From contig NZ_SMSJ01000021.1 of NCBI RefSeq assembly GCF_004355005.1, positions 1-64,000 of the forward strand: a stretch of DNA of 64,000 bases, given 5' to 3'. A program made the position numbers and the translations under genes. Under the pieces are notes generated by a model. That model was not told where the DNA came from and did no database searches. It saw only the letters and a list, made by a program, of their open reading frames with translations. The stretch comes from Dankookia rubra. GTDB taxonomy: Bacteria > Pseudomonadota > Alphaproteobacteria > Acetobacterales > Acetobacteraceae. Each line of letters opens with the position of its first letter. The stretch's first letter is position 1. Below are positions 43,404 through 52,182 of this stretch, in pieces.

Positions 43404-44021
43404 TCACATGCGGCCCAGCAGCGCCTTCACCCCCTTCTCCAGCACTGCCTCCGCCGCCGGGGCGCCGCTCTCGGGCGCCGGCATCCCGGCCCGCTCCAGC
43501 ATCGCCACCCCATGCGAGAGCGCCCAGACCTGCATGGCCACGAGCCGCGGGGTGCGTCCGGCGAGCCCCTCGCCGCCCGGCAAAAGGGCGCCGATCGTGC
43601 CGGTCAGCGCCTCGAAGGGGCTGCCCTTCTCCGCTTCGCCGGCCGTCTCCTCGGACTGCACGCTGAACATGGCGGCGTAGTAGCCCGGCTCCTCCCGGGC
43701 GAAGGCCAGGTAGGCCGGCCCCATGCGCCGCAGCGCCTCGGCCGCGTCGCTGGTGCCCCCGGCGGCGGCCTGCAGCCGCTGGCTGAACAGCGTGAAGCCG
43801 CGCCGGCAGAGCTCCGCGAGCACCTCCTCGCGGTCCTTGAAATGCCGGTAGGGTGCGCTGGGCGAGACCCCGGCGCGGCGGGCCGCTTCGGTCAAGGTGA
43901 AGGCCTGCGGCCCACGTTCCCCGACCAGTTGCTTGGCGCCTTCGAGCAGGGCCTCCCGCAGGTTGCCGTGGTGATAGCCGCGACGCGCGGCCAGGTCGGG
44001 GATCGGTTTTGCCTGGGCCAT
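43404..44021 (-). CDS. TetR/AcrR-family regulator
   Basis: A 205-residue repressor-type protein. The HTH is at about 15-62 (GNLREALLEGAKQLVGERG, FTLTEAARRAGVSPSAPYRHF, KDREEVLAELCRRGF). The ligand domain includes AEALRRMGPAYLAFAREEPGYYAAMF, a pattern of the WHG-type TetR C-terminal domain. Upstream, a related half-site GAAACTTAGTTAC is seen near 44039-44051, possibly for autoregulation. The ligand is unknown. Confidence 0.9.
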   Translation of the reverse strand: MAQAKPIPDLAARRGYHHGNLREALLEGAKQLVGERGPQAFTLTEAARRAGVSPSAPYRHFKDREEVLAELCRRGFTLFSQRLQAAAGGTSDAAEALRRMGPAYLAFAREEPGYYAAMFSVQSEETAGEAEKGSPFEALTGTIGALLPGGEGLAGRTPRLVAMQVWALSHGVAMLERAGMPAPESGAPAAEAVLEKGVKALLGRM

Positions 44022-44250
44022 GCGGGCCAGAAATCCCGAGAAACTTAGTTACTGCAAGTGTCTCGCCGTTACAGATCCGGCGTTTCGCCGCACAAAGACC
44101 GCTTTTGCAAGGCTTTAGGCCGCGTAAGGTGATCTCAAGAAAGCGTGAGCTCGTGGGATTCGGACCTCACGCGCGTTCCGAAGCCCGTCTCTCGTCTGCA
44201 TTTTGAGGCAACGGCGGCGTCCGCCTGCCGCTGCGCGCGGAGTCGCCGCG

Positions 44251-44991
44251 TCAGAAATCGACGGAAAGGATGAATTTCCCCGCCCAGCGATCGCTGGCAT
44301 GGGTCAGCCCATGGCCAAGCCCGAAGTGCAGGCCGAGCTTCTCGCCGACCTTGAAGTCGGTGGTGACGAAAAGCTGGTGCGCCTGGCCGGACGGCTTGGC
44401 CGGCCGGTCGATCCGGTCGAAATCCATGTAGTGCTCCAGCCCCAGCCAGACGGTTTCCGCCACCCGCCGCACCCCGCGCATTGCCGGGGCGAAGATCGGC
44501 CCGTCCCGCCCGAGCGGGAATTCCACCGCGGGGTTGAGGATGAGCTGCCAGGGGCCGGAACGGAAATCCAGGATCGGCCGCAGGGTCAGCGCCCAGTCGG
44601 TCGAGGAGAAGCGGTAGGACTGGTGCCGTATCTCCACGTCGAGCCCGGCGGCCAGCGGCCGGTCGGCGGCGCCGGGGGTGACGAAGCTGTTCCGCAGCTT
44701 GAAGCCGCCGCCGAAGGTGTCGCCAGAGAATTCCCGGGCGACCGGGAGGTAGACGGCGACCTCGTGCCAGGGCGCGGTCGCGTAGCCGATCTCGGCGGTC
44801 AGCAGCCCGCCGTTGCGCGGCGCCCCCTGCCCGTCGAGGATCCCCCGCCGCCCGGCATTGAGATGCAGGTTCAGGTCGACGCTGCCCGGCTCGGTGATCC
44901 GGCCGTCGAAGACCTGGAACTCGTCGAAGACGGCGGCCTCCGCGCCGCAGGCGAGCAGCGTAAGGGCGAAGGCGAGGGCGGCGCGGCGCAT
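44251..44991 (-). CDS. Exported beta-rich outer-membrane-type protein
   Basis: A 246-residue protein with a signal peptide (MRRAALAFALTLLACGAEAA) and a mature part of alternating strands with many aromatic residues, ending in FILSVDF, the terminal Phe pattern of outer-membrane barrels. I see no periplasmic domain. It is probably a small barrel protein of unknown function, 65 bp beyond the thioesterase stop in the same direction, so it may belong to the hut transcript. Confidence 0.68.
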   Translation of the reverse strand: MRRAALAFALTLLACGAEAAVFDEFQVFDGRITEPGSVDLNLHLNAGRRGILDGQGAPRNGGLLTAEIGYATAPWHEVAVYLPVAREFSGDTFGGGFKLRNSFVTPGAADRPLAAGLDVEIRHQSYRFSSTDWALTLRPILDFRSGPWQLILNPAVEFPLGRDGPIFAPAMRGVRRVAETVWLGLEHYMDFDRIDRPAKPSGQAHQLFVTTDFKVGEKLGLHFGLGHGLTHASDRWAGKFILSVDF

Positions 44992-45056
44992 GGTTGCGGT
45001 TCCGGCATTGGGTGCCGCCAACGCGCCGCCGCCGCTGCCGTTCCCGCTGCCGCGCG

Positions 45057-45479
45057 TCAGCGTGCCGGGGCGATGACCGTCCAGGTCGTGGTGACATGGG
45101 TCGCCAGTTCCGCCGAGCCCTCGGCGCGGATCAGGATCTCGCCGAAGACCTGCCGGCGGCCCTGCTTGACCAGGCGCGCCTCGGCCAGCACCGGGCCGCT
45201 GCCGGCGGGGCGGAGGAAGTTGACCGTCATGGTGCTGGTGACGCTGTCGTCCCGCCCCTCGGTCGTCGAGAGCAGCGCCGCCCACATCGCCACGTCGGCC
45301 AGGCCCATCAGGGCGGGACCGGACACCGTGTTGCCGGGGCGCAGCAGCAGGGGCTTGGCCGGCAGGCGGACCAGCGCGGTGCCGGCCTCGGCCGCCAGCA
45401 CCTCGATCTCCCACTCCGCGGCGAGCGGCACGCCGCGCCGCATGATGGCCTGGATCTCGGCCGGGCTCAGGTTGCTCAT
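45057..45479 (-). CDS. PaaI-family hotdog thioesterase
   Basis: A 140-residue hotdog-fold thioesterase. The central helix is GNTVSGPALMGLADVAMWAAL, with the catalytic acidic residue in the LADVAMWA turn, followed by SVTSTMTVNFLRPAG. It probably hydrolyses an acyl-CoA. Its ATG (45479) overlaps the hutI stop as TGATG, so it is translated from the hut transcript, although thioesterases are not part of the known histidine pathway. Confidence 0.85.
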   Translation of the reverse strand: MSNLSPAEIQAIMRRGVPLAAEWEIEVLAAEAGTALVRLPAKPLLLRPGNTVSGPALMGLADVAMWAALLSTTEGRDDSVTSTMTVNFLRPAGSGPVLAEARLVKQGRRQVFGEILIRAEGSAELATHVTTTWTVIAPAR

Positions 45480-46669
45480 CAACGTCCTTCAACCACGCGG
45501 CCGATGCAGGGATTGCCGCCGAGCCAGTAGCAGAGCTCGGCCGGCCGGGCGATCCGGTAGAGCGCGAGGTCGCAGCGAAGGCCGGGCGCGAGCCGGCCGC
45601 GGTCCGCGAGCCCCAGGGCGGCCGCGGCGTTCACCGTGACGCCGCGCAGCGCCTCCGCCACGGTCAGGCGGAACAGGGTGCAGCCCATGTTCAGCATCAG
45701 CAGCAGCGACAGCGCGGGCGAGGAGCCCGGGTTGAAGTCGGTGGCGACCGCCATCCGGAGGCCGGCCGTGCGCATCGCGGCGATGTCGGGCCGCGCCGTC
45801 TCGCGCAGGAAGTAGCAGGCGCCGGGCAGCAGCACGGCGACGCAGCCGGCCGCGGCCATGGCCGCCAGCCCCGCCGCATCGGCGCGCTCGAGGTGGTCGA
45901 CCGAGAGCACGCCGTGCCGCGCGCCGAGCGCGGCGCTGCCGGCATCGGCATGCTGGTCGCCGTGCAGCTTCGCGGGGATCGCGTGCCGGCGGGCGGCATC
46001 CAGCACCCGGCCGGCCTCGGCATCGTCGAAGGCCAGCGGGTCGTGGAAGACGTCGACCGCATCGGCGAGGCCGGCGGCGGCCGCGGCCGGCACCGTCTCC
46101 TCGGCGACCAGCCGGGCATAGTCGGCGCGGCGGCCGGCGTATTCCGGCGGCACGGCATGCGCGGCGAGCAGCGTGGTGACGACCGAGAGCGGCAGCTCGG
46201 CGCCGAGGCGGCGGGCTGCGCGGAGCTGGCGCAGCTCGGTCGCGGTGTCGAGCCCGTAGCCCGACTTCACCTCGAGCGTCGTGACCCCCTCCGCCATCAG
46301 CGTCCTGGCGCGCGGCAAGGCGGCGGCGAGCAGCGCGTCCTCGCTGGCGGCGCGCGTCGCCCGGACGGTCGAGAGGATGCCGCCGCCGGCCTTGAGGATC
46401 GCGGCATAGTCCTCCCCGGCCAGGCGCCGCTCGAACTCGTCTGCCCGGTCGCCGCCGAAGACGAGGTGGGTGTGGCAGTCGATCAGGCCCGGCAGGATCC
46501 AGGCACCGCCGCAGTCCACCGTCTCCCGCGCCGGCCCGGGCACCGCGCCGCGCGGGCCGACCCAGGCGATGCGGCCGGCGGTCACGGCGACGGCACCGTC
46601 CTCGACGATCCCGAGGGCGTCGCCCTCCATGCTGGCGAGGTTGGCGTTCAGCCAGACGCGATCGAACAT
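45479..46669 (-). CDS. hutI: Imidazolonepropionase
   Basis: A 396-residue amidohydrolase that opens 4-imidazolone-5-propionate to N-formimino-L-glutamate. The metal motif IDCHTHLVFGGDRADEFERRL, KSGYGLD, the His in TTLLAAHAVPPEYAG, and LHGDQHAD are present. ATDFNPGSSPALSLLLMLNMGC ends the active-site region. The ATG overlaps the hutH stop (TGATG). Third step of histidine degradation; cytoplasmic. Confidence 0.94.
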   Translation of the reverse strand: MFDRVWLNANLASMEGDALGIVEDGAVAVTAGRIAWVGPRGAVPGPARETVDCGGAWILPGLIDCHTHLVFGGDRADEFERRLAGEDYAAILKAGGGILSTVRATRAASEDALLAAALPRARTLMAEGVTTLEVKSGYGLDTATELRQLRAARRLGAELPLSVVTTLLAAHAVPPEYAGRRADYARLVAEETVPAAAAAGLADAVDVFHDPLAFDDAEAGRVLDAARRHAIPAKLHGDQHADAGSAALGARHGVLSVDHLERADAAGLAAMAAAGCVAVLLPGACYFLRETARPDIAAMRTAGLRMAVATDFNPGSSPALSLLLMLNMGCTLFRLTVAEALRGVTVNAAAALGLADRGRLAPGLRCDLALYRIARPAELCYWLGGNPCIGRVVEGR

Positions 46670-48165
46670 CAGCCGAAATCCACCAGGCCGGCGAAGCGCC
46701 CGTGCTCGACCAGCGCCTTCACCGCGGCGATGTCGGGCGCCATGACGCGGTCGGTCTCCCAGGGACCGGCGACCTCGCGCACCATCCCATGCGCGCGTTC
46801 GACCGGCGCCGAGGATTGCAGGGGACGGTGGAACTCGAGGCCCTGCGCCGCGGCCAGCAGCTCGATCGAGAGGATGCCGGCGAGGTTGTCCGCCATGTCG
46901 TGCAGCCGCAGCGCGGCGCCGGTCGCCATGCTGACATGGTCCTCCTGGTTGGCGCTGGTCGGCAGGCTGTCGGTGCTGCGCGGCGTGGCGAGCGCACGGT
47001 TCTCGGCGACCAGGGCGGCGGCCGTGACCTGGGCCAGCATGAAGCCGGAATTCAGCCCGCCCTCCCGCACCAGGAAGGCCGGCAGGCCGGAGAGCGCCGG
47101 ATCGGTCAGCAGGGCGATGCGGCGCTCGGCGATCGAGCCCAGCTCGGCCAGCGCCAGGGCCAGCGCATCGGCGGCGAAGGCGACCGGCTCGGCGTGGAAG
47201 TTGCCGCCGGAAAGGATGTCGCCGTCGATCACCAGCGGGTTGTCGGTGACGGCATTGGCCTCGCGTTGCAGCACCTGGGCGGCATGCGCCATCAGGTCGA
47301 GGCAGGCGCCGGCCACCTGCGGCTGGCAGCGCAGGGAATAGGGATCCTGCACCCGCGGGTCGCCGATGCGGTGGCTGTCGCGGATGGCGCTGCCGGCCAG
47401 CAGCCCGCGCAGCGCCGCGGCGGCGCGGATCTGGCCGGGCTGGCCGCGCAGGGCATGGATGCGGGCATCGAAGGGTGTGTCGCTGCCGCGCGCCGCATCG
47501 GTGCTCATCGCGCCGGCGACCAGGGCGGTGCGCAGCAGGTCCTCAGCGGCAAACAAGGCGGCGAGCGCGAGCGCGGTGCTGACCTGGGTGCCGTTCAGCA
47601 GCGCCAGCCCCTCCTTCGGACCAAGGACCAGCGGGGCGATGCCGGCGCGCTCCAGCGCCGCGGCGCCGGGCATGACGGTGCCTTCCACGAAGGCCTCGCC
47701 CTCCCCGATCAGCACCAGCGAGAGATGCGCCAGCGGCGCTAGGTCGCCCGAAGCGCCGACCGAGCCGCGCGCCGGGATGGCCGGCGTGACCCCGGCCTCG
47801 AGCAGCGCCAGCAATGCCTCCACCACCACCGGGCGGACACCGGAGGCGCCCCGGGCCAGCGACAGCGCCTTCAGCGCCAGGACCAGCCGAACGACCGGCG
47901 CCGGCAGCAGCGGCCCGGTGCCGGCGGCATGGCTGCGGACGAGGTTGAGCTGGAGCTGCGCCAGTTGGGCATCCGGGATGCGGGTGCTGGCGAGTTTCCC
48001 GAAGCCGGTATTGACGCCGTAGAGCGCCTCGCCCTGCGCCATGCGGGCGTGGAGCGCCCCGGCCGAGGCCTCGACCGGCAGGCGCCAGTCCTCGGGCAGC
48101 GCCAGCGGCGCGCCCTCCATGACGGCGCGCAGCGCGGAAAGGCCGGCGCTGCCGGGGGCGATCAC
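46669..48165 (-). CDS. hutH: Histidine ammonia-lyase
   Basis: A 498-residue lyase that converts histidine to urocanate and ammonia. The MIO cofactor is made from Ala-Ser-Gly at residues 138-140 in [26 protein letters not shown] carries the catalytic Tyr, and [14 protein letters not shown] and [13 protein letters not shown] are conserved. The GTG start (48165) overlaps the hutU stop by GTGA, which is why the first residues read (M)[11 protein letters not shown]. First pathway step. Confidence 0.95.
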   Translation of the reverse strand: MIAPGSAGLSALRAVMEGAPLALPEDWRLPVEASAGALHARMAQGEALYGVNTGFGKLASTRIPDAQLAQLQLNLVRSHAAGTGPLLPAPVVRLVLALKALSLARGASGVRPVVVEALLALLEAGVTPAIPARGSVGASGDLAPLAHLSLVLIGEGEAFVEGTVMPGAAALERAGIAPLVLGPKEGLALLNGTQVSTALALAALFAAEDLLRTALVAGAMSTDAARGSDTPFDARIHALRGQPGQIRAAAALRGLLAGSAIRDSHRIGDPRVQDPYSLRCQPQVAGACLDLMAHAAQVLQREANAVTDNPLVIDGDILSGGNFHAEPVAFAADALALALAELGSIAERRIALLTDPALSGLPAFLVREGGLNSGFMLAQVTAAALVAENRALATPRSTDSLPTSANQEDHVSMATGAALRLHDMADNLAGILSIELLAAAQGLEFHRPLQSSAPVERAHGMVREVAGPWETDRVMAPDIAAVKALVEHGRFAGLVDFG

Positions 48166-49829
48166 TTGAACAACATGGGCAGGTCGAGCCCATGCTCCCG
48201 CGCGCAGTCGATGGCGATGTCGTAGCCGGCATCGGCATGGCGCATCACGCCGGTCGCCGGGTCGTTCCACAGCACGCGCTTGAGGCGCCGCGCCGCGTCC
48301 TCGGTGCCGTCGCAGACGATGACCATGCCGGCATGCTGGCTGAACCCCATCCCGACCCCGCCGCCATGGTGCAGCGAGACCCAGGTGGCGCCCGAGGCGG
48401 TGTTCAGCAGCGCGTTCAGCAGCGGCCAGTCGGAAACGGCATCCGACCCGTCCCGCATCGCCTCGGTCTCCCGGTTGGGCGAGGCGACGCTGCCGCTGTC
48501 GAGGTGGTCGCGGCCGATGACGATGGGGCCGATCTCGCCCCGCGCCACCATCTCGTTGAAGGCGAGGCCGAGCCAGTCGCGCTGGCCGAGCCCGACCCAG
48601 CAGATCCGCGCCGGCAGCCCTTGGAAGCTGATCCGCGCGCGGGCCATGTCGAGCCAGCGGTGCAGGTGGGCATCGTCCGGGATCAGCTCCCGCACCTTCG
48701 CATCCGTCCTGTAGATGTCCTCCGGGTCGCCCGACAGCGCCGCCCAGCGGAAGGGGCCGACGCCGCGGCAGAAGAGCGGGCGGATATAGGCGGGCACGAA
48801 GCCGGGAAAGCCGAAGGCATTGGCGAGGCCCTCCTCCTTCGCCATCTGCCGGATGTTGTTGCCGTAGTCGAGCACCTTTGCGCCGCGGTCCTGGAAGTCC
48901 AGCATCGCCTGGACATGGGCCACCATGCTGCGCTTCGCCGCCGCGGCGACCGCGGCCGGGTCGCTCTCCCGCTTCGCCGCCCATTCCGCGAGGGTCCAGC
49001 CGGCCGGCAGGTAGCCGTTGGCCGGGTCATGCGCGCTGGTCTGGTCGGTGACGATGTCGGGGATCACGCCGCGGCGGACCAGGTCCGGGAAAACCTCCGC
49101 CGCATTGCCGAGCAGGCCGACGCTGATGGCGCGGCCCTCGGCGCAGGCCTTGCGGATCATCGCCAGCGCGGCGTCGAGGTCGTCGGCCCGATGGTCGAGG
49201 TAGCGCGTCTCCAGCCGCTTCTCGATCGACGATGGCTGGCATTCCACCGCCAGCACCGAGGCCCCGGCGAAGACGCCGGCCAGCGGCTGCGCCCCGCCCA
49301 TGCCGCCGAGCCCGCCGGTCAGGATCCAGCGCCCCCGCAGGTCGCCGCCGAAATGCTGGCGGCCGCATTCGGCGAAGGTCTCGTAGGTGCCCTGCACGAT
49401 GCCCTGGCTGCCGATATAGATCCAGGACCCCGCGGTCATCTGGCCGTACATCATCAGGCCCTTCCGATCGAGCTCGGAGAAATGCTCCCAGCTCGCCCAG
49501 CGCGGGACAAGGTTGCTGTTGGCGATCAGCACGCGGGGCGCGTCCTTGTGCGTCTCGAAGACGCCGACCGGCTTGCCGGACTGCACCAGCAGGGTCTGGG
49601 TCTCCTCCAGGCGGCGGAGCGTGGCGACGATCGCCTCGTAGCTCGCCCAGTCGCGCGCGGCGCGACCGATGCCGCCATAGACCACAAGCTCGCCCGGCTT
49701 CTCCGCCACCTGGTCGTCGAGGTTGTTCATCAGCATCCGGAGCGGCGCTTCCGTCGTCCAGTGCCGGGCGGATTTCTCGAGGCCCCGGGGGGCGCGGATC
49801 GCGGGGGCGTTGCGGAAGCGGTCGGTCAT
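48162..49829 (-). CDS. hutU: Urocanate hydratase
   Basis: A 555-residue NAD-dependent urocanase that hydrates urocanate to imidazolonepropionate. It has the family pattern [17 protein letters not shown], an NAD region ([16 protein letters not shown]), the active-site [20 protein letters not shown] and the C-terminal [19 protein letters not shown]. First gene of the hutU-hutH-hutI-thioesterase unit. Only 36 bp separate it from the PAP2 gene, read in the same direction, so it may lack its own full promoter. Confidence 0.96.
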   Translation of the reverse strand: MTDRFRNAPAIRAPRGLEKSARHWTTEAPLRMLMNNLDDQVAEKPGELVVYGGIGRAARDWASYEAIVATLRRLEETQTLLVQSGKPVGVFETHKDAPRVLIANSNLVPRWASWEHFSELDRKGLMMYGQMTAGSWIYIGSQGIVQGTYETFAECGRQHFGGDLRGRWILTGGLGGMGGAQPLAGVFAGASVLAVECQPSSIEKRLETRYLDHRADDLDAALAMIRKACAEGRAISVGLLGNAAEVFPDLVRRGVIPDIVTDQTSAHDPANGYLPAGWTLAEWAAKRESDPAAVAAAAKRSMVAHVQAMLDFQDRGAKVLDYGNNIRQMAKEEGLANAFGFPGFVPAYIRPLFCRGVGPFRWAALSGDPEDIYRTDAKVRELIPDDAHLHRWLDMARARISFQGLPARICWVGLGQRDWLGLAFNEMVARGEIGPIVIGRDHLDSGSVASPNRETEAMRDGSDAVSDWPLLNALLNTASGATWVSLHHGGGVGMGFSQHAGMVIVCDGTEDAARRLKRVLWNDPATGVMRHADAGYDIAIDCAREHGLDLPMLFK

Positions 49830-49865
49830 CCCGGCAGGATAGCCATGCCGGGGGCCGCAAGTCAG

Positions 49866-50573
49866 TCAGCTTCGGCGGCGCCAGTCGCGCAGCATCAGCC
49901 AGCAGGCCATGGCCCAGGCGGCGCCGAGGCACCATCCCGCCAGCACGTCGGTCGGCCAGTGCACGCCAAGCCAGACCCGGCTGCCGCCGACCAGCAGGGT
50001 CAGCGCCACCGCCATGCCGAGGATATAGGCCCGGTGCCGCCGCCGCCGCGCGCCGCTGGCCAGCAGAGCGCCGAGCGTGAGGAAGCCGATGGCCGAGAGC
50101 ATCGCATGGCCGCTGGGGAAGGAGGCCGTCTGCACCTCGGCCAGCCGCGCCACCAGGGCCGGCCTCGGCCGGTCGAAGCCCTGCTTGAGCAGGCTGTTCA
50201 GCAGCAGCCCGCCGGGCAGGGAGACCGCCAGCAGCACCACCGCCCGCCAGCGCCCGTCCAGCAGCAGGTAGCCCAGCGCCAGCAGCCCGAGCAGCGCCAG
50301 CACGGGGATGCTGCCGAGCGCGGTCACCTCGCGCGCCGAGAGCGTCAGCCAGGTCGGCCCGATCGGCTGGTCGGGCGCGCCGGGCCGGCGCAGCGCCAGC
50401 AGCACGGCCTCGTCGAAGCGGTGGGTGCCGCCCTCCACCAGCTGCATCACCGCGGCGAAGCCGAGCAGGCCGGCGGCGACCACCGCCAGCGCCGCCAGCG
50501 CCGCCCCCTGCCCCAGCGCGAAGCGGCCGATCCGTCCCAACAGCCCCCTCGGCCGGGCCACGACATCATCCAT
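49866..50573 (-). CDS. PAP2-family phosphatase
   Basis: A 235-residue membrane phosphatase with about five hydrophobic segments. The three PAP2 motifs are KQGFDRPRP, PSGHAML and SRVWLGVHWPTDVLAG (the last with the catalytic His). Such enzymes dephosphorylate phosphatidate or undecaprenyl diphosphate at the outer face of the inner membrane. The ATG (50573) shares the palindrome CATG with the start of the divergent lipid kinase. A GTG four codons later would free a little space. Confidence 0.87.
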   Translation of the reverse strand: MDDVVARPRGLLGRIGRFALGQGAALAALAVVAAGLLGFAAVMQLVEGGTHRFDEAVLLALRRPGAPDQPIGPTWLTLSAREVTALGSIPVLALLGLLALGYLLLDGRWRAVVLLAVSLPGGLLLNSLLKQGFDRPRPALVARLAEVQTASFPSGHAMLSAIGFLTLGALLASGARRRRHRAYILGMAVALTLLVGGSRVWLGVHWPTDVLAGWCLGAAWAMACWLMLRDWRRRS

Positions 50574-51543
50574 GTCGTTGCAACCCGCGGCGGGCTCGGC
50601 GGTTGCAACGGCGCAACAGGCCGGAGCCGGGACCATCGAAACGAAACTCCCCGCAGCCGGGCGCGCCCTGCTGATCGTCAACCGCCATGCCCGCAGCGGC
50701 GCCGAGCAGGCCGATGCCGCGGCCAAGGCCCTGGCCGAGGCCGGGCTCGAGGCGCAGGCCTTCGACCCGCCGGAGGGCATGTCCTGCGCCGAGGCGGTCA
50801 GCACCGGCCTGGCGCAAGGCGGCTTCGACCGGGTGGTGATCGGCGGCGGCGACGGCACGCTGAACGCCGCGATCCCCGGGCTGCTCGAGGCCGGCCTGCC
50901 CTTCGGCATCATGCCGCTCGGCACCGCCAACGACCTCGCCCGCAGCCTCGGCATCCCCTTCGAGCTGGACGGCGCCGCGCAGGTGATCGCCACCGCGGCG
51001 CCGCGGCCGGTCGACCTCGGCGAGGTCAATGGCCATCCCTATTTCAACGTGGCGAGCATAGGGTTCAGCGCCGAGCTGGCCACGGAGCTGAAGGCGGAGG
51101 CGAAGAAACGCTGGGGCAAGCTGGGCTACGGCGTCGCCGCGCTCGGCCTGGTGCGGCGGGCGCGGCCCTTCACCGCCACGCTGATCCATGACGGCAGGAC
51201 CGAGCGGGTGCGGACCATCCAGGTCTCGGTCGGCAACGGCCGGCACTATGGCGGCGGGATGACGGTCTCGGAGGAGGCCCGGCCGGATGACGGATTGCTC
51301 GACGTCTACAGCCTGGAAGTGCGGCACTGGTGGCGGCTGGTGGCGCTGCTGCCCTGGCTGCGGCGGGGAACGCAGGGCAGCTGGCGGGACGTCCGCGCCT
51401 TCCGCACCACGGGGCTCGAGTTGCGCACCCGCCGGCCGCGGCCGGTGAACACCGATGGCGAACTGACCACGCATACCCCGGCTGTCTTCCGGCTGCGGCC
51501 GGCGGCGCTGCGGGTCTTCGCCCCGGCCGAGGGCGGGACCTGA
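50572..51543 (+). CDS. Diacylglycerol kinase-family lipid kinase (YegS-like)
   Basis: A 323-residue DAGK catalytic-domain protein that would phosphorylate a diacylglycerol-type or sphingolipid alcohol with ATP. Motifs: LIVNRHARSG, the ATP loop VVIGGGDGTLNAAI (about 90-99), and MPLGTANDLARSLG. The C-terminal domain includes FNVASIGFSAEL and DGLLDVYSLE. The first 25 residues are low in hydrophobic content. The start shares CATG with the PAP2 gene; the two catalyse opposite types of reaction on lipids. Confidence 0.88.
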   Translation: MSLQPAAGSAVATAQQAGAGTIETKLPAAGRALLIVNRHARSGAEQADAAAKALAEAGLEAQAFDPPEGMSCAEAVSTGLAQGGFDRVVIGGGDGTLNAAIPGLLEAGLPFGIMPLGTANDLARSLGIPFELDGAAQVIATAAPRPVDLGEVNGHPYFNVASIGFSAELATELKAEAKKRWGKLGYGVAALGLVRRARPFTATLIHDGRTERVRTIQVSVGNGRHYGGGMTVSEEARPDDGLLDVYSLEVRHWWRLVALLPWLRRGTQGSWRDVRAFRTTGLELRTRRPRPVNTDGELTTHTPAVFRLRPAALRVFAPAEGGT

Positions 51544-51583
51544 GCCGGGCCAGCCCGCCGCCTGTTGCCGAAGGCATGCCGGT

Positions 51584-52087
51584 TCAAAGCCGGACGACGC
51601 CATCGCCGAGGCGGATCGCGCCGCCCCCCAGCACCCGCGCGGTGATGCCGCCATGGCCGCGGACGGCGTTGTAGCCGCCCGGGCCGAGAATCTCCTCCAT
51701 GCGGGAACACGGGTGGCATTCCCCGCTGTGCTCCAGCACCGCGTCGCCGATGCGGAATCGCCGCCCCTTCAAGGCCAGCAGGTTCAGCCCGGCGGTGACG
51801 AGGTTGCGCCGGAGGCTTTCGGGCGCGACCGCCTCCCGGCCGAGAAAGGCGGCGATGGCGGCCAGGTGCTCGGCGGCGATCAGCGTCTCCTGCCGCGCGC
51901 CGCTTGCGGCGCCGGCCCAGCGGTCGCCGTCCAGCCCCTGCCCCGGCGCCAGCACGGCTCCCTCCACCGCCAGCATCGGCGCCCGCCGGGCCGGGCGCAG
52001 GCCGATCCAGGCGAGCCGGCCGGGCGCCATCGGCCCGCCCAGCAGCCGGGCCATGAGCGAATCGGGGGGCGGCGATCCTCGGTCCAT
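51584..52087 (-). CDS. MOSC-domain protein
   Basis: A 167-residue single-domain MOSC protein, related to the sulfur-carrier domain of molybdenum cofactor sulfurase and to YiiM/YuaD. The conserved Cys is in SGECHPCSRMEEILGPG, preceded by LRRNLVTAGLNLLALKGRRF. Probably delivers sulfur to metal clusters or reduces N-hydroxylated compounds with a molybdenum cofactor, but the specific role is unknown. Confidence 0.85.
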   Translation of the reverse strand: MDRGSPPPDSLMARLLGGPMAPGRLAWIGLRPARRAPMLAVEGAVLAPGQGLDGDRWAGAASGARQETLIAAEHLAAIAAFLGREAVAPESLRRNLVTAGLNLLALKGRRFRIGDAVLEHSGECHPCSRMEEILGPGGYNAVRGHGGITARVLGGGAIRLGDGVVRL

Positions 52088-52182
52088 CCGGGCAGCCTAG
52101 GGCAAACGGCGGCTGCACGGACCCGCCGCGGCGCGATCGCCACGGCTGGCGCAGCGGCCCGCCGCGCGGGCATCATGCCGCC

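Noticed and set aside
48192-51191. A plus-strand open frame of about 1000 codons opposite the hut genes
   Set aside because: It is antisense to hutU and the PAP2 gene, gives Arg/Gly/His-rich sequence without domain motifs, and is open only because third positions of the real genes are G/C.
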